A DNA stretch of 64,000 nt from contig NZ_CP012914.1 in NCBI RefSeq assembly GCF_001315015.1, forward strand, positions 2,166,501-2,230,500, given 5' to 3'. This stretch comes from Azospirillum brasilense. GTDB taxonomy: Bacteria; Pseudomonadota; Alphaproteobacteria; Azospirillales; Azospirillaceae. The translations under genes were made by a program, and so were the position numbers. This document shows positions 55,018 to 64,000 of this stretch, piece by piece. Positions within the stretch are counted from its first letter, which is position 1. Each line of letters opens with the position of its first letter. The notes beneath the pieces were generated by a model. That model made no database searches, had not been told where the DNA came from, and was given only the letters and a program-made list of their open reading frames with translations.

Positions 55018-55794
55018 ATGAAAGGGCATGACACCGTGTCCGACACCGAAGAACCCCACCACGTACCGGCCTCCTCCCAGCGCATTTCCGAATGGGTGGC
55101 GGAGCGGATTCTCGAACGGATCGCCCGTGGCGAACTCGTTCCGGGAGAGCGCCTGCCCGGCGAGCGCCAGCTCGCGGAGCAGCTCCACGTCAGCCGGGTC
55201 TCGGTGCGCGCGGCCCTGCAGAAGCTGAAGACGCAGGGCTTCCTGACCGCCGTCCAGGGCGGCGGGACACGCGTGGTATCCTCTGCAGGCGCCATGGACG
55301 GCGCTCTGACCGAGATGGTCCGCGTGAAGCACGCCAACCTCTGCGACCTCGTGGAGATCCGGCAGGCCCTGGAAAGCTGGGCGGCCCGGCGCGCCACCGA
55401 GCGCGCGACCCAAGAGCAGATCGACCACATCGGGCGGGTCCTCGCCGCGATGGGCGAGACGGGTCGCGACGGCAAGCAGGCCGCCGACGACATGGACTTC
55501 CATCTCGCCGTCGCACAAGCGGCGGGAAGCCCGGTCTATCTGCACCTGCTGGCGACCATCCGCGACATCCTCGGCCAGATGATGGAGTATCACCACACCG
55601 AGCCCTTCGCGCTGGGCCGCGAGGCGCTGATGATCGACCATCACCGCGCCATCTACGACGCCATCCGGCGCCGCGACGCCGATGCCGCCGCCGTTGCGGC
55701 CACCGATCACCTCGGCTGGGTGCTCGACCGCTACAACGATCTGAGCCGGAAGGCGGAAGACCTCTCACGCCCCGACACCGACGCCGCTTCGTAA
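55018..55794 (+). CDS. GntR/FadR-family transcriptional regulator
   Basis: A 258-residue regulator from the ATG at 55018; TTG 54982 and GTG 55036 are alternatives. The N-terminal winged helix has LPGERQLAEQLHVSRVSVRAALQKL at about residues 45-70. The C-terminal FCD domain has the metal/ligand His residues in DMDFHLAVAQAAGS and MIDHHRAIYDAI. It lies after the DMT transporter and may control it, possibly through the palindrome at 53991; this is inference. Confidence 0.88.
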   Translation: MKGHDTVSDTEEPHHVPASSQRISEWVAERILERIARGELVPGERLPGERQLAEQLHVSRVSVRAALQKLKTQGFLTAVQGGGTRVVSSAGAMDGALTEMVRVKHANLCDLVEIRQALESWAARRATERATQEQIDHIGRVLAAMGETGRDGKQAADDMDFHLAVAQAAGSPVYLHLLATIRDILGQMMEYHHTEPFALGREALMIDHHRAIYDAIRRRDADAAAVAATDHLGWVLDRYNDLSRKAEDLSRPDTDAAS

Positions 55795-55850
55795 AGAGAG
55801 GCGGCGTCTTTGGGGAGCATCACCCTCCCCGCCTCGTCGTCACGACATAG

Positions 55851-55887
55851 AAAAAGCCGCAAGGGTCCGAAGATCCTCGCGGCTTTT
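55851..55887. terminator. Bidirectional terminator between the GntR gene and adk
   Basis: AAAAGCCGC pairs with GCGGCTTTT, with further pairing inside, and T-rich ends on both strands. It ends the ribosomal operon after adk. Confidence 0.85.
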
Positions 55888-55927
55888 CCTTTCAGCCGAT
55901 CAGGACAATCCTGGTCAGGCGGCCCGC

Positions 55928-56575
55928 TCAGGACGCCAGGATGCCCTCGATCTGCTTCGTCACGTCGTCGATCTCGGCCATGCCGTCCACCGTCTTCAGA
56001 ACCCCACGGCTCTGATAATACGGCAGAATCGGCGCGGTCTGCTCGTGATACTGGGCGAGACGGGTCTTCACCGTGTCCGCGTTGTCATCGGCCCGGCGCT
56101 TGAACTCCGTGCTGCCGCAGACATCGCAGACGCCCTCGACCTTCGGCTTTTCGAAGACGTCGTGATAGCCCTTGCCGCACTTGGCGCAGGTGTAACGGCC
56201 GGTGATGCGCTCCACCAGGACGTCGTCCACGACCTTCATCTCGATCACGTGGTCGAGCTTCAGGCCCTTGTCCGACAGCATGGTGTCCAGCGCCTCGGCC
56301 TGGGCGACCGTGCGCGGAAAACCATCGAGGATGAAGCCGTTGGCCACATCCGGCTTGGAAATGCGCTCAGCGATGATTTTGACCATCAGCTCGTCCGGCA
56401 TCAATTTGCCGGCGGACATGATGTCCTTCGCCTGCTGCCCAAGCGGACCACCCTCGGCGACCATCGCGCGGAGCATATCGCCCGTAGAAAGCTGGACGAG
56501 CCCGCGCGTGTCTTCGAGACGCCGCGCCTGGGTCCCCTTCCCGGCGCCCGGCGGTCCGAGCAGAATGAGATTCAT
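55928..56575 (-). CDS. adk: Adenylate kinase (with Cys4 zinc lid)
   Basis: Interconverts AMP, ADP and ATP, 215 residues. The P-loop GPPGAGKGTQ is at the N-terminus, FPRTVAQAEAL near residue 85, and the long-form LID carries C-x2-C...C-x2-C residues (YTCAKCGKGYH, CDVCGSTEFKRR), so it is zinc-containing. The ATG shares a base with the secY stop (TAATG). It ends the operon here. Confidence 0.97.
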   Translation of the reverse strand: MNLILLGPPGAGKGTQARRLEDTRGLVQLSTGDMLRAMVAEGGPLGQQAKDIMSAGKLMPDELMVKIIAERISKPDVANGFILDGFPRTVAQAEALDTMLSDKGLKLDHVIEMKVVDDVLVERITGRYTCAKCGKGYHDVFEKPKVEGVCDVCGSTEFKRRADDNADTVKTRLAQYHEQTAPILPYYQSRGVLKTVDGMAEIDDVTKQIEGILAS

Positions 56576-57915
56576 TACTTTCTCCCCCGAAGCTTCGCTT
56601 TTTTAATCAGCCCCTCATACTGGTGGGCCAGCAGATGGGAATGAATCTGCGCAACCGTGTCCATCGTCACCGTGACCACGATCAGCAGGCTGGTGCCGCC
56701 AAAATAGAACGGAACCGAATGCTGGGAAATCAGGATTTCGGGGAGGAGACAAACCGCCACAAGGTAGGCCGAACCGATCACCGTCAACCGGGTCAGCACG
56801 TAGTCGATGTAGTCCGCGGTGTTCTTGCCCGGACGGATGCCGGGAATGAAGCCGCCATACTTACGCAGGTTCTCGGCCGTGTCCGCGGGGTTGAAGACGA
56901 TGGCCGTGTAGAAGAAGCAGAAGAAGATGATCAGCGCCGAATACAGGATCATGTAGAGCGGCGTGCCGTGCGCGAGATAGCGCGTGACGGTCTGCAGCCA
57001 CTCCGGACCCTCGCCGCCGGCAAAGCCGACCGCGGTCAGCGGCAACAGCAGCAGCGACGACGCGAAGATCGGCGGGATGACGCCCGAGGTGTTCAGCTTC
57101 AGCGGCAGGTGCGACGCTTCGCCGCCGAACACGCGGTTGCCCATCTGACGCTTCGGATACTGGATCAGCAGCCGGCGCTGCGCGCGCTCCATGAACACGA
57201 TGAAGAACACGACGCCCACCGCCATCAGCAGCAGGAAGACGATGAACAGCGTGGACAGCGCGCCGGTGCGGCCCAGCTCCAGCGTGCTGACGAGCGCGCG
57301 CGGCAGCTCGGCAACGATGCCGGCGAAAATGATGAGGGAGATGCCGTTGCCGATGCCGCGGGCGGTGATCTGCTCGCCCAGCCACATCAGGAACATCGTG
57401 CCGCCGACCAGCGTGATGACCGTGGCGATCTTGAAGAACAGCCCCGGTTCCGGAACCGCGGCGCCGGATGCGCCGGTCATCGCCTCAAGCCCCACCGCCA
57501 AGCCCCAGGCCTGCACGGTCGCCAGAAGGACGGTGCCGTAGCGGGTGTACTGGTTCAGCTTCTTGCGGCCCGACTCGCCTTCCTTCTTCAGCGCTTCCAT
57601 CTGCGGCGACACCGCGGTCAGAAGCTGCACGATGATGGAGGCCGAAATGTACGGCATGATGTTGAGCGCGAAGATCGTCATGCGGTGCAACGCGCCGCCG
57701 GCCAGCATGTCGAACATGCCCAGGATGCCCCCGCCCTGCTGCCGAAAAATATCGGCCAGGATCTGCGGGTTGACGCCCGGAATCGGGATGTAGGTGCCCA
57801 GGCGGTAGATGATCAAGGCACCAAGGGTGAACCAGATCCGCTTCTTCAGCTCGGTCGCCTTGGAGAAGGCCCCGAAATTAATGTTCGCGGCAAGCTGCTC
57901 GGCCGCTGATGCCAT
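56575..57915 (-). CDS. secY: Protein translocase subunit SecY
   Basis: Channel subunit of the Sec translocon, 446 residues from the ATG at 57915, ten membrane helices. Blocks RIWFTLGALIIYRLGTYIPIPG, the plug and lateral-gate helices, GEQITARGIGNGISLIIFAGI and the C-terminal QYEGLIKKAKLRGRK are typical. It follows rplO after a 118-base gap that holds an 8-bp hairpin (58008-58027). Confidence 0.97.
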   Translation of the reverse strand: MASAAEQLAANINFGAFSKATELKKRIWFTLGALIIYRLGTYIPIPGVNPQILADIFRQQGGGILGMFDMLAGGALHRMTIFALNIMPYISASIIVQLLTAVSPQMEALKKEGESGRKKLNQYTRYGTVLLATVQAWGLAVGLEAMTGASGAAVPEPGLFFKIATVITLVGGTMFLMWLGEQITARGIGNGISLIIFAGIVAELPRALVSTLELGRTGALSTLFIVFLLLMAVGVVFFIVFMERAQRRLLIQYPKRQMGNRVFGGEASHLPLKLNTSGVIPPIFASSLLLLPLTAVGFAGGEGPEWLQTVTRYLAHGTPLYMILYSALIIFFCFFYTAIVFNPADTAENLRKYGGFIPGIRPGKNTADYIDYVLTRLTVIGSAYLVAVCLLPEILISQHSVPFYFGGTSLLIVVTVTMDTVAQIHSHLLAHQYEGLIKKAKLRGRK

Positions 57916-58007
57916 GGGTCGTATCCCTGTCCCTAATGCACGAACGGGGCGGTCCTGCAGGATGCAGGCCGCCCCTCGCAACTTCGCTTCATTTAGTGCC
58001 GGAAGAG

Positions 58008-58027
58008 GCCCGCGCGCAAGCGCGGGC
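58008..58027 (-). other. Hairpin in the rplO-secY gap
   Basis: GCCCGCGC pairs with GCGCGGGC around a four-base loop. It has no T run; it could attenuate or protect the mRNA between the ribosomal and secY parts of the operon. Confidence 0.45.
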
Positions 58028-58033
58028 TTCCGA

Positions 58034-58519
58034 TCACTCGGCGGCTTCGGCGGCGGACGCGGTCAGCGTGACGCTGCCACCCGCCTTCTCGACCGCTTCC
58101 ACAGCCGACTTGGAGGCGCCGGCCACGGTGAAGCTGGCCTTCGTCGTCAGGGCGCCCTTGCCCAGCAGACGGATGCCGTCCTTCTTCACCTTGCCGGTGA
58201 CGCCCGCCGCTTCCAGGGCCACCGCATCGATGGTCTGGCTGGCGTCGAGCTTCCCGGCGTCGATGAACTTCTGGACCAGGCCCAGGTTCACGACCGAGTA
58301 TTCCTTCGCGAAGATGTTGCGGAAACCGCGCTTCGGAAGGCGGCGGTGAAGGGGCATCTGGCCACCTTCAAAGCCGTTGATGGCCACGCCGGTGCGCGAG
58401 GTCTGACCCTTGACGCCACGGCCGCCGGTCTTGCCCTTGCCCGAACCGATACCGCGGCCGACGCGCATGCGCTCCTTACGGGCACCGGGGTTGTCCCGGA
58501 GATCGTTCAGCTTCGTCAT
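58034..58519 (-). CDS. rplO: 50S ribosomal protein L15
   Basis: 161 residues of late-assembling large-subunit protein. The Gly-rich N-terminus [21 protein letters not shown] and [17 protein letters not shown] are diagnostic. It lies between rpmD and secY, the standard spc order. Confidence 0.97.
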   Translation of the reverse strand: MTKLNDLRDNPGARKERMRVGRGIGSGKGKTGGRGVKGQTSRTGVAINGFEGGQMPLHRRLPKRGFRNIFAKEYSVVNLGLVQKFIDAGKLDASQTIDAVALEAAGVTGKVKKDGIRLLGKGALTTKASFTVAGASKSAVEAVEKAGGSVTLTASAAEAAE

Positions 58520-58523
58520 GGGT

Positions 58524-58715
58524 TCAGCCCTCGTTCTCGACGCGGACCAGGTGCGCGACCTTGGCGATCATGCCCCGCACGGCCGGAGTGTCCTCCAGCT
58601 CGCGGGTCCGGTGCAGCTTGTTGAGACCCAGACCGACCAGCGTCTCGCGCTGGTCGTGCTTACGACCGATCGGGCTGCCGGTCTGGGTGACGATGACGGT
58701 CTTCTTCTCGGCCAT
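58524..58715 (-). CDS. rpmD: 50S ribosomal protein L30
   Basis: 63 residues from the ATG at 58715 ([17 protein letters not shown]). [21 protein letters not shown] is the L30 core. Overlaps or abuts the rpsE stop. Confidence 0.96.
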   Translation of the reverse strand: MAEKKTVIVTQTGSPIGRKHDQRETLVGLGLNKLHRTRELEDTPAVRGMIAKVAHLVRVENEG

Positions 58716-58717
58716 GA

Positions 58718-59299
58718 TCAAGCCTCCTGCGCACCGGCGGCGCCGGTTTCACGCTTGCCGAGGATGTCGCTCACGCGACGGCCGCGGCGGGCGGCGACGC
58801 TGCGCGGGCTGGAAACCTGCGACAGCGCGTCGAAGGTCGCCTTGATCATGTTGTGCGGGTTGGAGGTGCCGATGGACTTCGTCACCACATCCTGCACACC
58901 CAGGGCCTCGAAGATCGCACGCATCGGGCCGCCGGCGATGATGCCGGTACCGGCCGGGGCGGTGCGCAGCACAACCTTGCCGGCACCGAAGTGACCGTTG
59001 GAGTCATGATGCAGCGTGCGGCCTTCGCGGAGCGGAACGCGGATCATGCCGCGCTTCGCCTGGTCGGTCGCCTTGCGGATCGCCTCCGGCACTTCACGGG
59101 CCTTGCCCGATCCGACGCCGACGCGGCCCTTGCCGTCACCGACCACCACCAGGGCGGCGAAGCCGAAGCGACGGCCACCCTTCACAACCTTGGCGACGCG
59201 GTTGATACCAACGAGCTTTTCGATCAGCTCGCTCTCTTCCCGGTCGCGATCGCGCGGCTGCCGATCACGGTCGCTCCGCTCGCCTCTTTCACGTGCCAT
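58718..59299 (-). CDS. rpsE: 30S ribosomal protein S5
   Basis: 193 residues. [21 protein letters not shown] and [22 protein letters not shown] identify S5, with a basic, Arg/Asp-rich N-terminal extension. It has a role in decoding accuracy and mRNA unwinding. Confidence 0.97.
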   Translation of the reverse strand: MARERGERSDRDRQPRDRDREESELIEKLVGINRVAKVVKGGRRFGFAALVVVGDGKGRVGVGSGKAREVPEAIRKATDQAKRGMIRVPLREGRTLHHDSNGHFGAGKVVLRTAPAGTGIIAGGPMRAIFEALGVQDVVTKSIGTSNPHNMIKATFDALSQVSSPRSVAARRGRRVSDILGKRETGAAGAQEA

Positions 59300-59311
59300 T
59301 TCGGAGCCTCC

Positions 59312-59674
59312 TTAGAACGACAGCCCGCCCTCGCGGGCGGCGTCAGCCAGGGCCTTGACCCGGCCGTGGTAAATGTAGCCACCACGGTCGAACACGACCT
59401 CGGTGACGCCCGCCGCCTTGGCGCGCTCGGCGATGAGCGAGCCGATCTTCTGGGCGGCTTCGACGTTCCCACCGTGCTTGAGCTGCTCGCGCAGCTCCTT
59501 TTCCACGGACGAGGCCGAGGCGACCGTGCGGCCGTTCTCGTCGTCGATGATCTGGGCGTAGATGTGCAGATTGGACCGGAAAACCGAGAGGCGAGCCCGC
59601 CCGCCGGCCTTCTTGGCAATCTGCGCGCGCACGCGCTGCTTGCGGCGCTCGTGGAGTTGCTTTGGCTTGAGCAT
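59312..59674 (-). CDS. rplR: 50S ribosomal protein L18
   Basis: 120 residues. It binds 5S r[39 protein letters not shown] and [25 protein letters not shown] are characteristic. Confidence 0.97.
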   Translation of the reverse strand: MLKPKQLHERRKQRVRAQIAKKAGGRARLSVFRSNLHIYAQIIDDENGRTVASASSVEKELREQLKHGGNVEAAQKIGSLIAERAKAAGVTEVVFDRGGYIYHGRVKALADAAREGGLSF

Positions 59675-59682
59675 GGCGGACC

Positions 59683-60216
59683 TTACTTCTTCTTGCCTTC
59701 CTTGCGGATGATCGTCTCGGTGTCGTACTTGATGCCCTTGCCCTTATAGGGCTCCGGCTTCTTCCAACCGCGGATCTCCGCGGCCACCTGACCGACCTTC
59801 TGCTTGTCGAAGCCCGACACCGAGATCGCGGTGGGCTTGTCACACTTGATGGTGATGCCCTCCGGGATCGGGTACTTGACGTCGTGCGAGTAGCCGAGCT
59901 GCATGACCAGCTCCTTGCCCTGCACGGCGGCACGGTAACCGACGCCGTTGATCTCGAGGTTGATGGTGAAGCCCTGGTTGACGCCCGTGACCATGTTGTT
60001 GATCAGGGTGCGCGAGGTTGCCCACATGACGCGGGCGCGCTTGCTGTCGTTCGCCGGGGCCACCACGACCTTGCCGTCTTCCAGCTTGGCCGTGATGTCA
60101 TCGATGAGGGTCAGGCTGAGCGAACCCAGCTTGCCCTTGGCCGTCACCAACTGGCCGTTGACGGCGACGTCAACACCAGCGGGAACCGGCACGGAATGCT
60201 TTCCAATGCGCGACAT
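59683..60216 (-). CDS. rplF: 50S ribosomal protein L6
   Basis: 177 residues from the ATG at 60216 ([15 protein letters not shown]); a longer in-frame start would overlap rpsH. The C-terminal [25 protein letters not shown] is conserved. Confidence 0.97.
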   Translation of the reverse strand: MSRIGKHSVPVPAGVDVAVNGQLVTAKGKLGSLSLTLIDDITAKLEDGKVVVAPANDSKRARVMWATSRTLINNMVTGVNQGFTINLEINGVGYRAAVQGKELVMQLGYSHDVKYPIPEGITIKCDKPTAISVSGFDKQKVGQVAAEIRGWKKPEPYKGKGIKYDTETIIRKEGKKK

Positions 60217-60229
60217 CGAAGGGTCCCCC

Positions 60230-60628
60230 TTAGAACACGCGGCAGAGGACTTCACCGCCGACGTTGGCGGCGCGGGCCTCATTGTCCGACATCACGCCGC
60301 GCGGCGTGGAGAGGATCGCGATGCCGAGGCCGTTGAAGACGCGGGGCAGATCGGTGATCTTCGAATAGACGCGGCGGCCGGGCTTCGACACACGGGCGAT
60401 CTGCTTAATCACAGGCTCGCCTTCGTGATACTTCAGCTCGATCTTCAGGTTCTTGATGCCGGGGCGCAGCTCCTCCTCGGAGTAGCCGCGGATGTAACCC
60501 TCGCGCTTGAGAACCTCAAGCACGTTGCTGCGCAGCTTCGACGCCGGGCTCTGCACAACAGACATACGGGCGTGCTGACCGTTGCGAATGCGGGTCAGCA
60601 TATCGCCGAGCGGATCGCTCAAAGACAT
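60230..60628 (-). CDS. rpsH: 30S ribosomal protein S8
   Basis: 132 residues. It binds 16S rRNA and, in some bacteria, regulates the spc operon. [14 protein letters not shown] at the start and the C-terminal [21 protein letters not shown] are diagnostic. Confidence 0.97.
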   Translation of the reverse strand: MSLSDPLGDMLTRIRNGQHARMSVVQSPASKLRSNVLEVLKREGYIRGYSEEELRPGIKNLKIELKYHEGEPVIKQIARVSKPGRRVYSKITDLPRVFNGLGIAILSTPRGVMSDNEARAANVGGEVLCRVF

Positions 60629-60641
60629 TCTCCGACCCTCC

Positions 60642-60947
60642 TTACCAGCTCGACTTCACCATCCCCGGGATCTGGCCAGTCGAGGCCAGTTCACGGAGGG
60701 TGACGCGGGACAGCTTAAACTTGCGATAGAACGCCCGCGGACGGCCGGTCATTTCACAGCGGTTGCGGATGCGCACCTTCGACGAGTTGCGCGGCATTTC
60801 GGCCAGCTTGAGGCGGGCGGCGAACTGCTCTTCCGGCGGGAGGGAGCGATCGGAGGCGATGGCCTTCAGGCGGGCACGCTTGTTGGCGAACTGCTTCACC
60901 AGCTTGGTGCGACGCTTGTTCTTCTCGATGGCACTGGTCTTAGCCAT
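60642..60947 (-). CDS. rpsN: 30S ribosomal protein S14 (long, zinc-free form)
   Basis: 101 residues from the ATG at 60947. [21 protein letters not shown] is the S14 core; the long form without a zinc knuckle, as in most Proteobacteria. Confidence 0.96.
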   Translation of the reverse strand: MAKTSAIEKNKRRTKLVKQFANKRARLKAIASDRSLPPEEQFAARLKLAEMPRNSSKVRIRNRCEMTGRPRAFYRKFKLSRVTLRELASTGQIPGMVKSSW

Positions 60948-60966
60948 GGGGTCGTGCTCCAGCCAA

Positions 60967-61509
60967 TCAGGCCACAAACGGCATGTCGAAGGCCTTCAGG
61001 AGAGCCTTGGCCTCCTTGTCGGTCTTCGCCGAGGTGACGAAAATGATGTCCATGCCGCGGATCTGATCGATCTTGTCGTAGTCGATCTCCGGGAAAATGA
61101 TCTGCTCCTTCACGCCCATGGCATAGTTGCCACGGCCGTCGAAGCTGTTGCCGGGAATGCCGCGGAAGTCGCGGACACGCGGCAACGCGATCGTGACCAG
61201 GCGATCCAGGAACTCGTACATCCGCTCACGACGGAGCGTGACCTTGCACCCGATCGCCATGCCCTCACGCAGCTTGAACTGCGCGATCGACTTGCGGGAC
61301 TTCGTGACGATCGGCTTCTGGCCGCTAATCGCCGTCAGTTCGCTCACCGCATTCTGGATCTTCTTGGAGTCGCCGACAGCCTCGCCGACACCCATGTTGA
61401 TGACGATCTTCTCGATCCGCGGAACTTCCATGTCGTTCGCATAGCCGAACTCAGCCTTGAGCGCGGCGCGGATCTTGGAGTCGTACACTTCCTTCAAACG
61501 TGCAGCCAT
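60967..61509 (-). CDS. rplE: 50S ribosomal protein L5
   Basis: 180 residues from the ATG at 61509 ([13 protein letters not shown]). It binds 5S r[24 protein letters not shown] and the C-terminal [18 protein letters not shown] are typical. Confidence 0.97.
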   Translation of the reverse strand: MAARLKEVYDSKIRAALKAEFGYANDMEVPRIEKIVINMGVGEAVGDSKKIQNAVSELTAISGQKPIVTKSRKSIAQFKLREGMAIGCKVTLRRERMYEFLDRLVTIALPRVRDFRGIPGNSFDGRGNYAMGVKEQIIFPEIDYDKIDQIRGMDIIFVTSAKTDKEAKALLKAFDMPFVA

Positions 61510-61520
61510 TGGTCCGGTCC

Positions 61521-61838
61521 TCACACGTCGATGACTTCGCCGGACCGCTTGGCGACACGCACCTTGCGGCCATCCTCAAGGACCTTGAAACCGACGCGGG
61601 TCGGCTTGCCGTCCTTGGGGTCGACATGAGCAACATTCGAGACGTTGATCGGCGCCTCGAACTCAACGATGCCGCCCTGCGAGGTGGCGCTCGGACGCTG
61701 GTGCTTCTTCACCACGTTCACGCCCTGCACGACGACACGGTTTTCCGCCGGGATGACCTTGAGGACCTCACCGGTCTTCCCCTTGTCCTTGCCGGCAAGG
61801 ATGACGACCTTGTCCTTGGTCTTGATCTTCGCGGCCAT
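61521..61838 (-). CDS. rplX: 50S ribosomal protein L24
   Basis: 105 residues from the ATG at 61838. It initiates 50S assembly. The KOW motif is [21 protein letters not shown]. Its start overlaps the rplN stop. Confidence 0.97.
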   Translation of the reverse strand: MAAKIKTKDKVVILAGKDKGKTGEVLKVIPAENRVVVQGVNVVKKHQRPSATSQGGIVEFEAPINVSNVAHVDPKDGKPTRVGFKVLEDGRKVRVAKRSGEVIDV

Positions 61839-62206
61839 CACAGCACCTCCGGCGCCAGCGAGATGATCTTCATGAACTTCTTGCCGCGAAGCTCACGAGT
61901 GACCGGCCCGAAGATACGCGTGCCGATCGGCTCGCCCTGCTTGTTGATCAGCACGGCGGCATTGCGGTCGAAACGGATCGCGGACCCGTCCTCCCGGCGC
62001 AGTTCCTTCGCGGTGCGGACGATGACGGCGCGATGCACGTCGCCCTTCTTGACGCGACCCTTCGGAATGGCCTCCTTGACGGAGACGACGATGACGTCGC
62101 CGACGGTGGCCACCTTCCGCTTGGACCCGCCAAGCACCTTGATGCACTGCACCCGGCGCGCCCCGCTATTGTCGGCGACTTCCAGGTTGGTTTGCATCTG
62201 GATCAT
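61838..62206 (-). CDS. rplN: 50S ribosomal protein L14
   Basis: 122 residues, a highly conserved inter-subunit protein: [21 protein letters not shown] at the start and [20 protein letters not shown] near the end. Confidence 0.98.
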   Translation of the reverse strand: MIQMQTNLEVADNSGARRVQCIKVLGGSKRKVATVGDVIVVSVKEAIPKGRVKKGDVHRAVIVRTAKELRREDGSAIRFDRNAAVLINKQGEPIGTRIFGPVTRELRGKKFMKIISLAPEVL

Positions 62207-62223
62207 GGTTTGTACCCTTCCGT

Positions 62224-62478
62224 TTACGCGGCGCCGCTAACGGCGGCGGACTCAAGCACGACCGTCCAGCGCTTGCGCTTGGAGATCGGGCGGCATTCGA
62301 TGATCGAAACGGTATCGCCGACCTTGAACTGGTTGCCCTCGTCGTGGGCGGCGTACTTCTTCGACTGACGAATGAACTTCTTGTACACGGGGTGCATGAC
62401 GCGGCGCTCGACCAGGACGATAACCGTCTTGTCGCCCTTGTCGCTGACCACCGTGCCCTGCAGAACGCGGCGAGGCAT
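62224..62478 (-). CDS. rpsQ: 30S ribosomal protein S17
   Basis: 84 residues. [19 protein letters not shown] and the [17 protein letters not shown] block identify S17. Confidence 0.97.
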   Translation of the reverse strand: MPRRVLQGTVVSDKGDKTVIVLVERRVMHPVYKKFIRQSKKYAAHDEGNQFKVGDTVSIIECRPISKRKRWTVVLESAAVSGAA

Positions 62479-62490
62479 AGGTAGCCCTCC

Positions 62491-62697
62491 TTACTTGCCG
62501 GCTTCGGCCGAGCGCGTGCGCTCGCCGAGGATCGTCTTGATGCGCGCGATGTCGCGACGCACCACTCGCACCCGCGCGGTGTTCTCCAGCTGGCCGGAGG
62601 CCCGCTGGAAACGCAGGTTGAACTGTTCCTTCTTGAGCTGGAGGAGCTGCTCGTTCAACTCCTCGCTGCTCTTCGCACGCACGTCGACGGACTTCAT
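62491..62697 (-). CDS. rpmC: 50S ribosomal protein L29
   Basis: 68 residues. [21 protein letters not shown] is diagnostic. The ATG overlaps the rplP stop by four bases. Confidence 0.97.
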   Translation of the reverse strand: MKSVDVRAKSSEELNEQLLQLKKEQFNLRFQRASGQLENTARVRVVRRDIARIKTILGERTRSAEAGK

Positions 62698-63122
62698 GCC
62701 GCCACCTCCTCACCGCCGAGGCGGGTCACCAGCTTGGTCTTGATCGGCAGCTTGGCGGCCGCCAGGGCGAACGCTTGCTTTGCCACATCCGCGGGCACGC
62801 CGTCCAGCTCAAACAGGATGCGGCCGGGATGAACGCGGGCCGCCCAGTACTCGGGCGTGCCCTTACCGGAACCCATGCGGACTTCGGCGGGCTTGGTGGA
62901 GACCGGCAGATCCGGGAACACGCGGATCCACACGCGGCCCTGACGCTTCATGGCGCGGGTGATCGCGCGGCGGGCCGCCTCGATCTGGCGGGCCGTGATG
63001 CGCTCCGGCTCCAGGGCCTTGAGGCCGAAGGAGCCGAAGTTCAGCTGGGTGCCGCCCTTCGCGTTGCCGTGGATGCGGCCCTTGTGGGCCTTGCGGTACT
63101 TGGTACGCTTCGGAGAAAGCAT
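62694..63122 (-). CDS. rplP: 50S ribosomal protein L16
   Basis: 142 residues near the A-site and peptidyl-transferase centre. [19 protein letters not shown], the [21 protein letters not shown] block and [15 protein letters not shown] are conserved. Confidence 0.98.
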   Translation of the reverse strand: MLSPKRTKYRKAHKGRIHGNAKGGTQLNFGSFGLKALEPERITARQIEAARRAITRAMKRQGRVWIRVFPDLPVSTKPAEVRMGSGKGTPEYWAARVHPGRILFELDGVPADVAKQAFALAAAKLPIKTKLVTRLGGEEVAA

Positions 63123-63137
63123 CGCTCGTGCCCCTTA

Positions 63138-63914
63138 CTAGCGGTCAGCCCGCTCGGAGCGGTCACGGTCGCCGCGACCACGGCCCCCACGCTCCTCACG
63201 GTCACCACGCTCGCGACGCTCGCGCCGCGGCTCGCCATCGGTCGACACCGGCTCGGTGCCCATGCGCTTGTCCTGCGCCATCGGGTCGTGCGCCATGATC
63301 TCGCCCTTGAAGACCCACACCTTGACACCGCAGGTGCCGTAGGTGGTCTTCGCGGTCGCGGTGCCGTAGTCGATGTCCGCACGCAGGGTGTGCAGCGGAA
63401 CGCGGCCCTCGCGGTACCACTCCAGGCGGGCGATCTCGGCACCGCCAAGACGACCGGAGCAGTTGATCCGGATGCCCTGGGCGCCCAGACGCATGGCCGA
63501 CTGGACCGCACGCTTCATGGCGCGGCGGAAGGCGACACGGCGCTCAAGCTGGTTGGAGATGTTCTCGGCGATGAGCTTGGCATCGATCTCCGGCTTGCGG
63601 ATCTCGATGATGTTCAGGCTCACCTCGCCGCCGGCCATCTTCGACAGCTCGGTGCGCAGCTTCTCGATGTCCGCGCCCTTCTTGCCGATCACCACGCCCG
63701 GACGGGCCGAGTGGATGGTGACGCGGGCCTTCTTGGCCGGACGCTCGATGATGACGCGCGAACAGCCGGCCTGCTGCAGGCGGCCCTGCAGATAGCCCCG
63801 CAGCTTCAGGTCCTGGTGCAGCAGGTTGGCGTAGTCGCGCTTGGCGAACCAACGGCTGTCCCAGGTCCGGTTGATGCCGAGGCGCAGCCCGATCGGATTG
63901 ACTTTCTGACCCAT
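63138..63914 (-). CDS. rpsC: 30S ribosomal protein S3
   Basis: 258 residues from the ATG at 63914 ([19 protein letters not shown]). The KH domain has [17 protein letters not shown]. The C-terminus carries an unusually long Arg/Glu/Asp-rich tail (about residues 220-258) of charged repeats, likely disordered. Confidence 0.97.
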   Translation of the reverse strand: MGQKVNPIGLRLGINRTWDSRWFAKRDYANLLHQDLKLRGYLQGRLQQAGCSRVIIERPAKKARVTIHSARPGVVIGKKGADIEKLRTELSKMAGGEVSLNIIEIRKPEIDAKLIAENISNQLERRVAFRRAMKRAVQSAMRLGAQGIRINCSGRLGGAEIARLEWYREGRVPLHTLRADIDYGTATAKTTYGTCGVKVWVFKGEIMAHDPMAQDKRMGTEPVSTDGEPRRERRERGDREERGGRGRGDRDRSERADR

Positions 63915-63915
63915 C

Positions 63916-64000
63916 TTACTCGGCCCCTTCGGCAGCGGCGGCTTCGCGCTCACGCACGATGATCGTCAGGTTGGAGAACAGCTTCTCGACCCGCGCGCCG
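63916..64000 (-). CDS. rplV: 50S ribosomal protein L22 (C-terminal part; gene runs off the window)
   Basis: The last 27 codons are visible: [20 protein letters not shown], then a short tail and stop, one base before the rpsC ATG. Position before rpsC in the S10 operon supports the call; the conserved L22 body is outside the window. Confidence 0.85.
   Translation of the reverse strand, partial: GARVEKLFSNLTIIVREREAAAAEGAE

Overview
The window is chromosomal DNA of a high-GC alphaproteobacterium, most likely Azospirillum or a close Rhodospirillales relative. The evidence is gene content and order: a CckA/FliX/SciP/RcdA cell-cycle set, fliL-fliM divergent from flgF-G-A-H, fliX divergent from flgI, a zinc-free DksA, and an alphaproteobacterial LexA box at recA. 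The genus is inferred from these features, not from any database search.

Layout. 1-5.9 kb: a partial MoxR-type ATPase, a DUF962 protein, alaS, a tiny Leu-rich peptide gene between two strong hairpins, recA with its SOS box, and a small methyltransferase. 6-14 kb: cckA, the flagellar export/rod operon flgB-flgC-fliE-fliQ-fliR-flhB, and a divergent set (FlhB-C-like protein, an unknown, fliO, fliP). 14.2-26 kb: kup; an operon of cheZ, two MotB-like proteins and a 1,140-residue periplasmic TPR protein; a KGG-repeat stress protein; and fliL-fliM-DUF6468-motE. 26-39.6 kb: flgF-G-A-H, two small overlapping reading frames, a TPR-glycosyltransferase-methyltransferase fusion, dksA, fliX, flgI-flgJ-flgN and fliK-flgD. 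39.7-55.8 kb: sciP, a MaoC hydratase, two identical tRNA-Lys genes, a methyltransferase with a regulatory domain, DUF2243, an ABC exporter, rpmE, rcdA, hsp20 with a sigma-32 promoter and a ROSE-type RNA thermometer, a PAS histidine kinase, a hydrolase, metY with a structured leader, a carboxylate-amine ligase, an N-formylglutamate amidohydrolase, a DMT transporter and a GntR regulator. 55.9-64 kb: the S10/spc ribosomal operon on the minus strand from rplV (partial) to secY and adk.

How it fits together. Most of the first 40 kb builds or controls a flagellum: export gate, rod, P and L rings, hook-length control, C ring, stator-like proteins and chemotaxis. Three good sigma-54 (-24/-12) sites precede flgF, flgI and fliK, a TTAA-N7-TTAA CtrA site precedes cheZ, and several regulators of the CtrA pathway are encoded in the same window. 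This suggests a Caulobacter-like cell-cycle and sigma-54 cascade controlling motility. No insertion sequences, prophage or CRISPR arrays were seen.

Most interesting items: the strongly amphipathic 24-residue peptide; the MotB-like pair, one of which has lost the proton-binding Asp, next to a giant TPR protein with no motA nearby; the three-domain glycosyltransferase fusion in the flagellar locus; the metY leader terminator; the sigma-32/ROSE module; and the 20-bp perfect palindrome touching the start of the DMT transporter gene.
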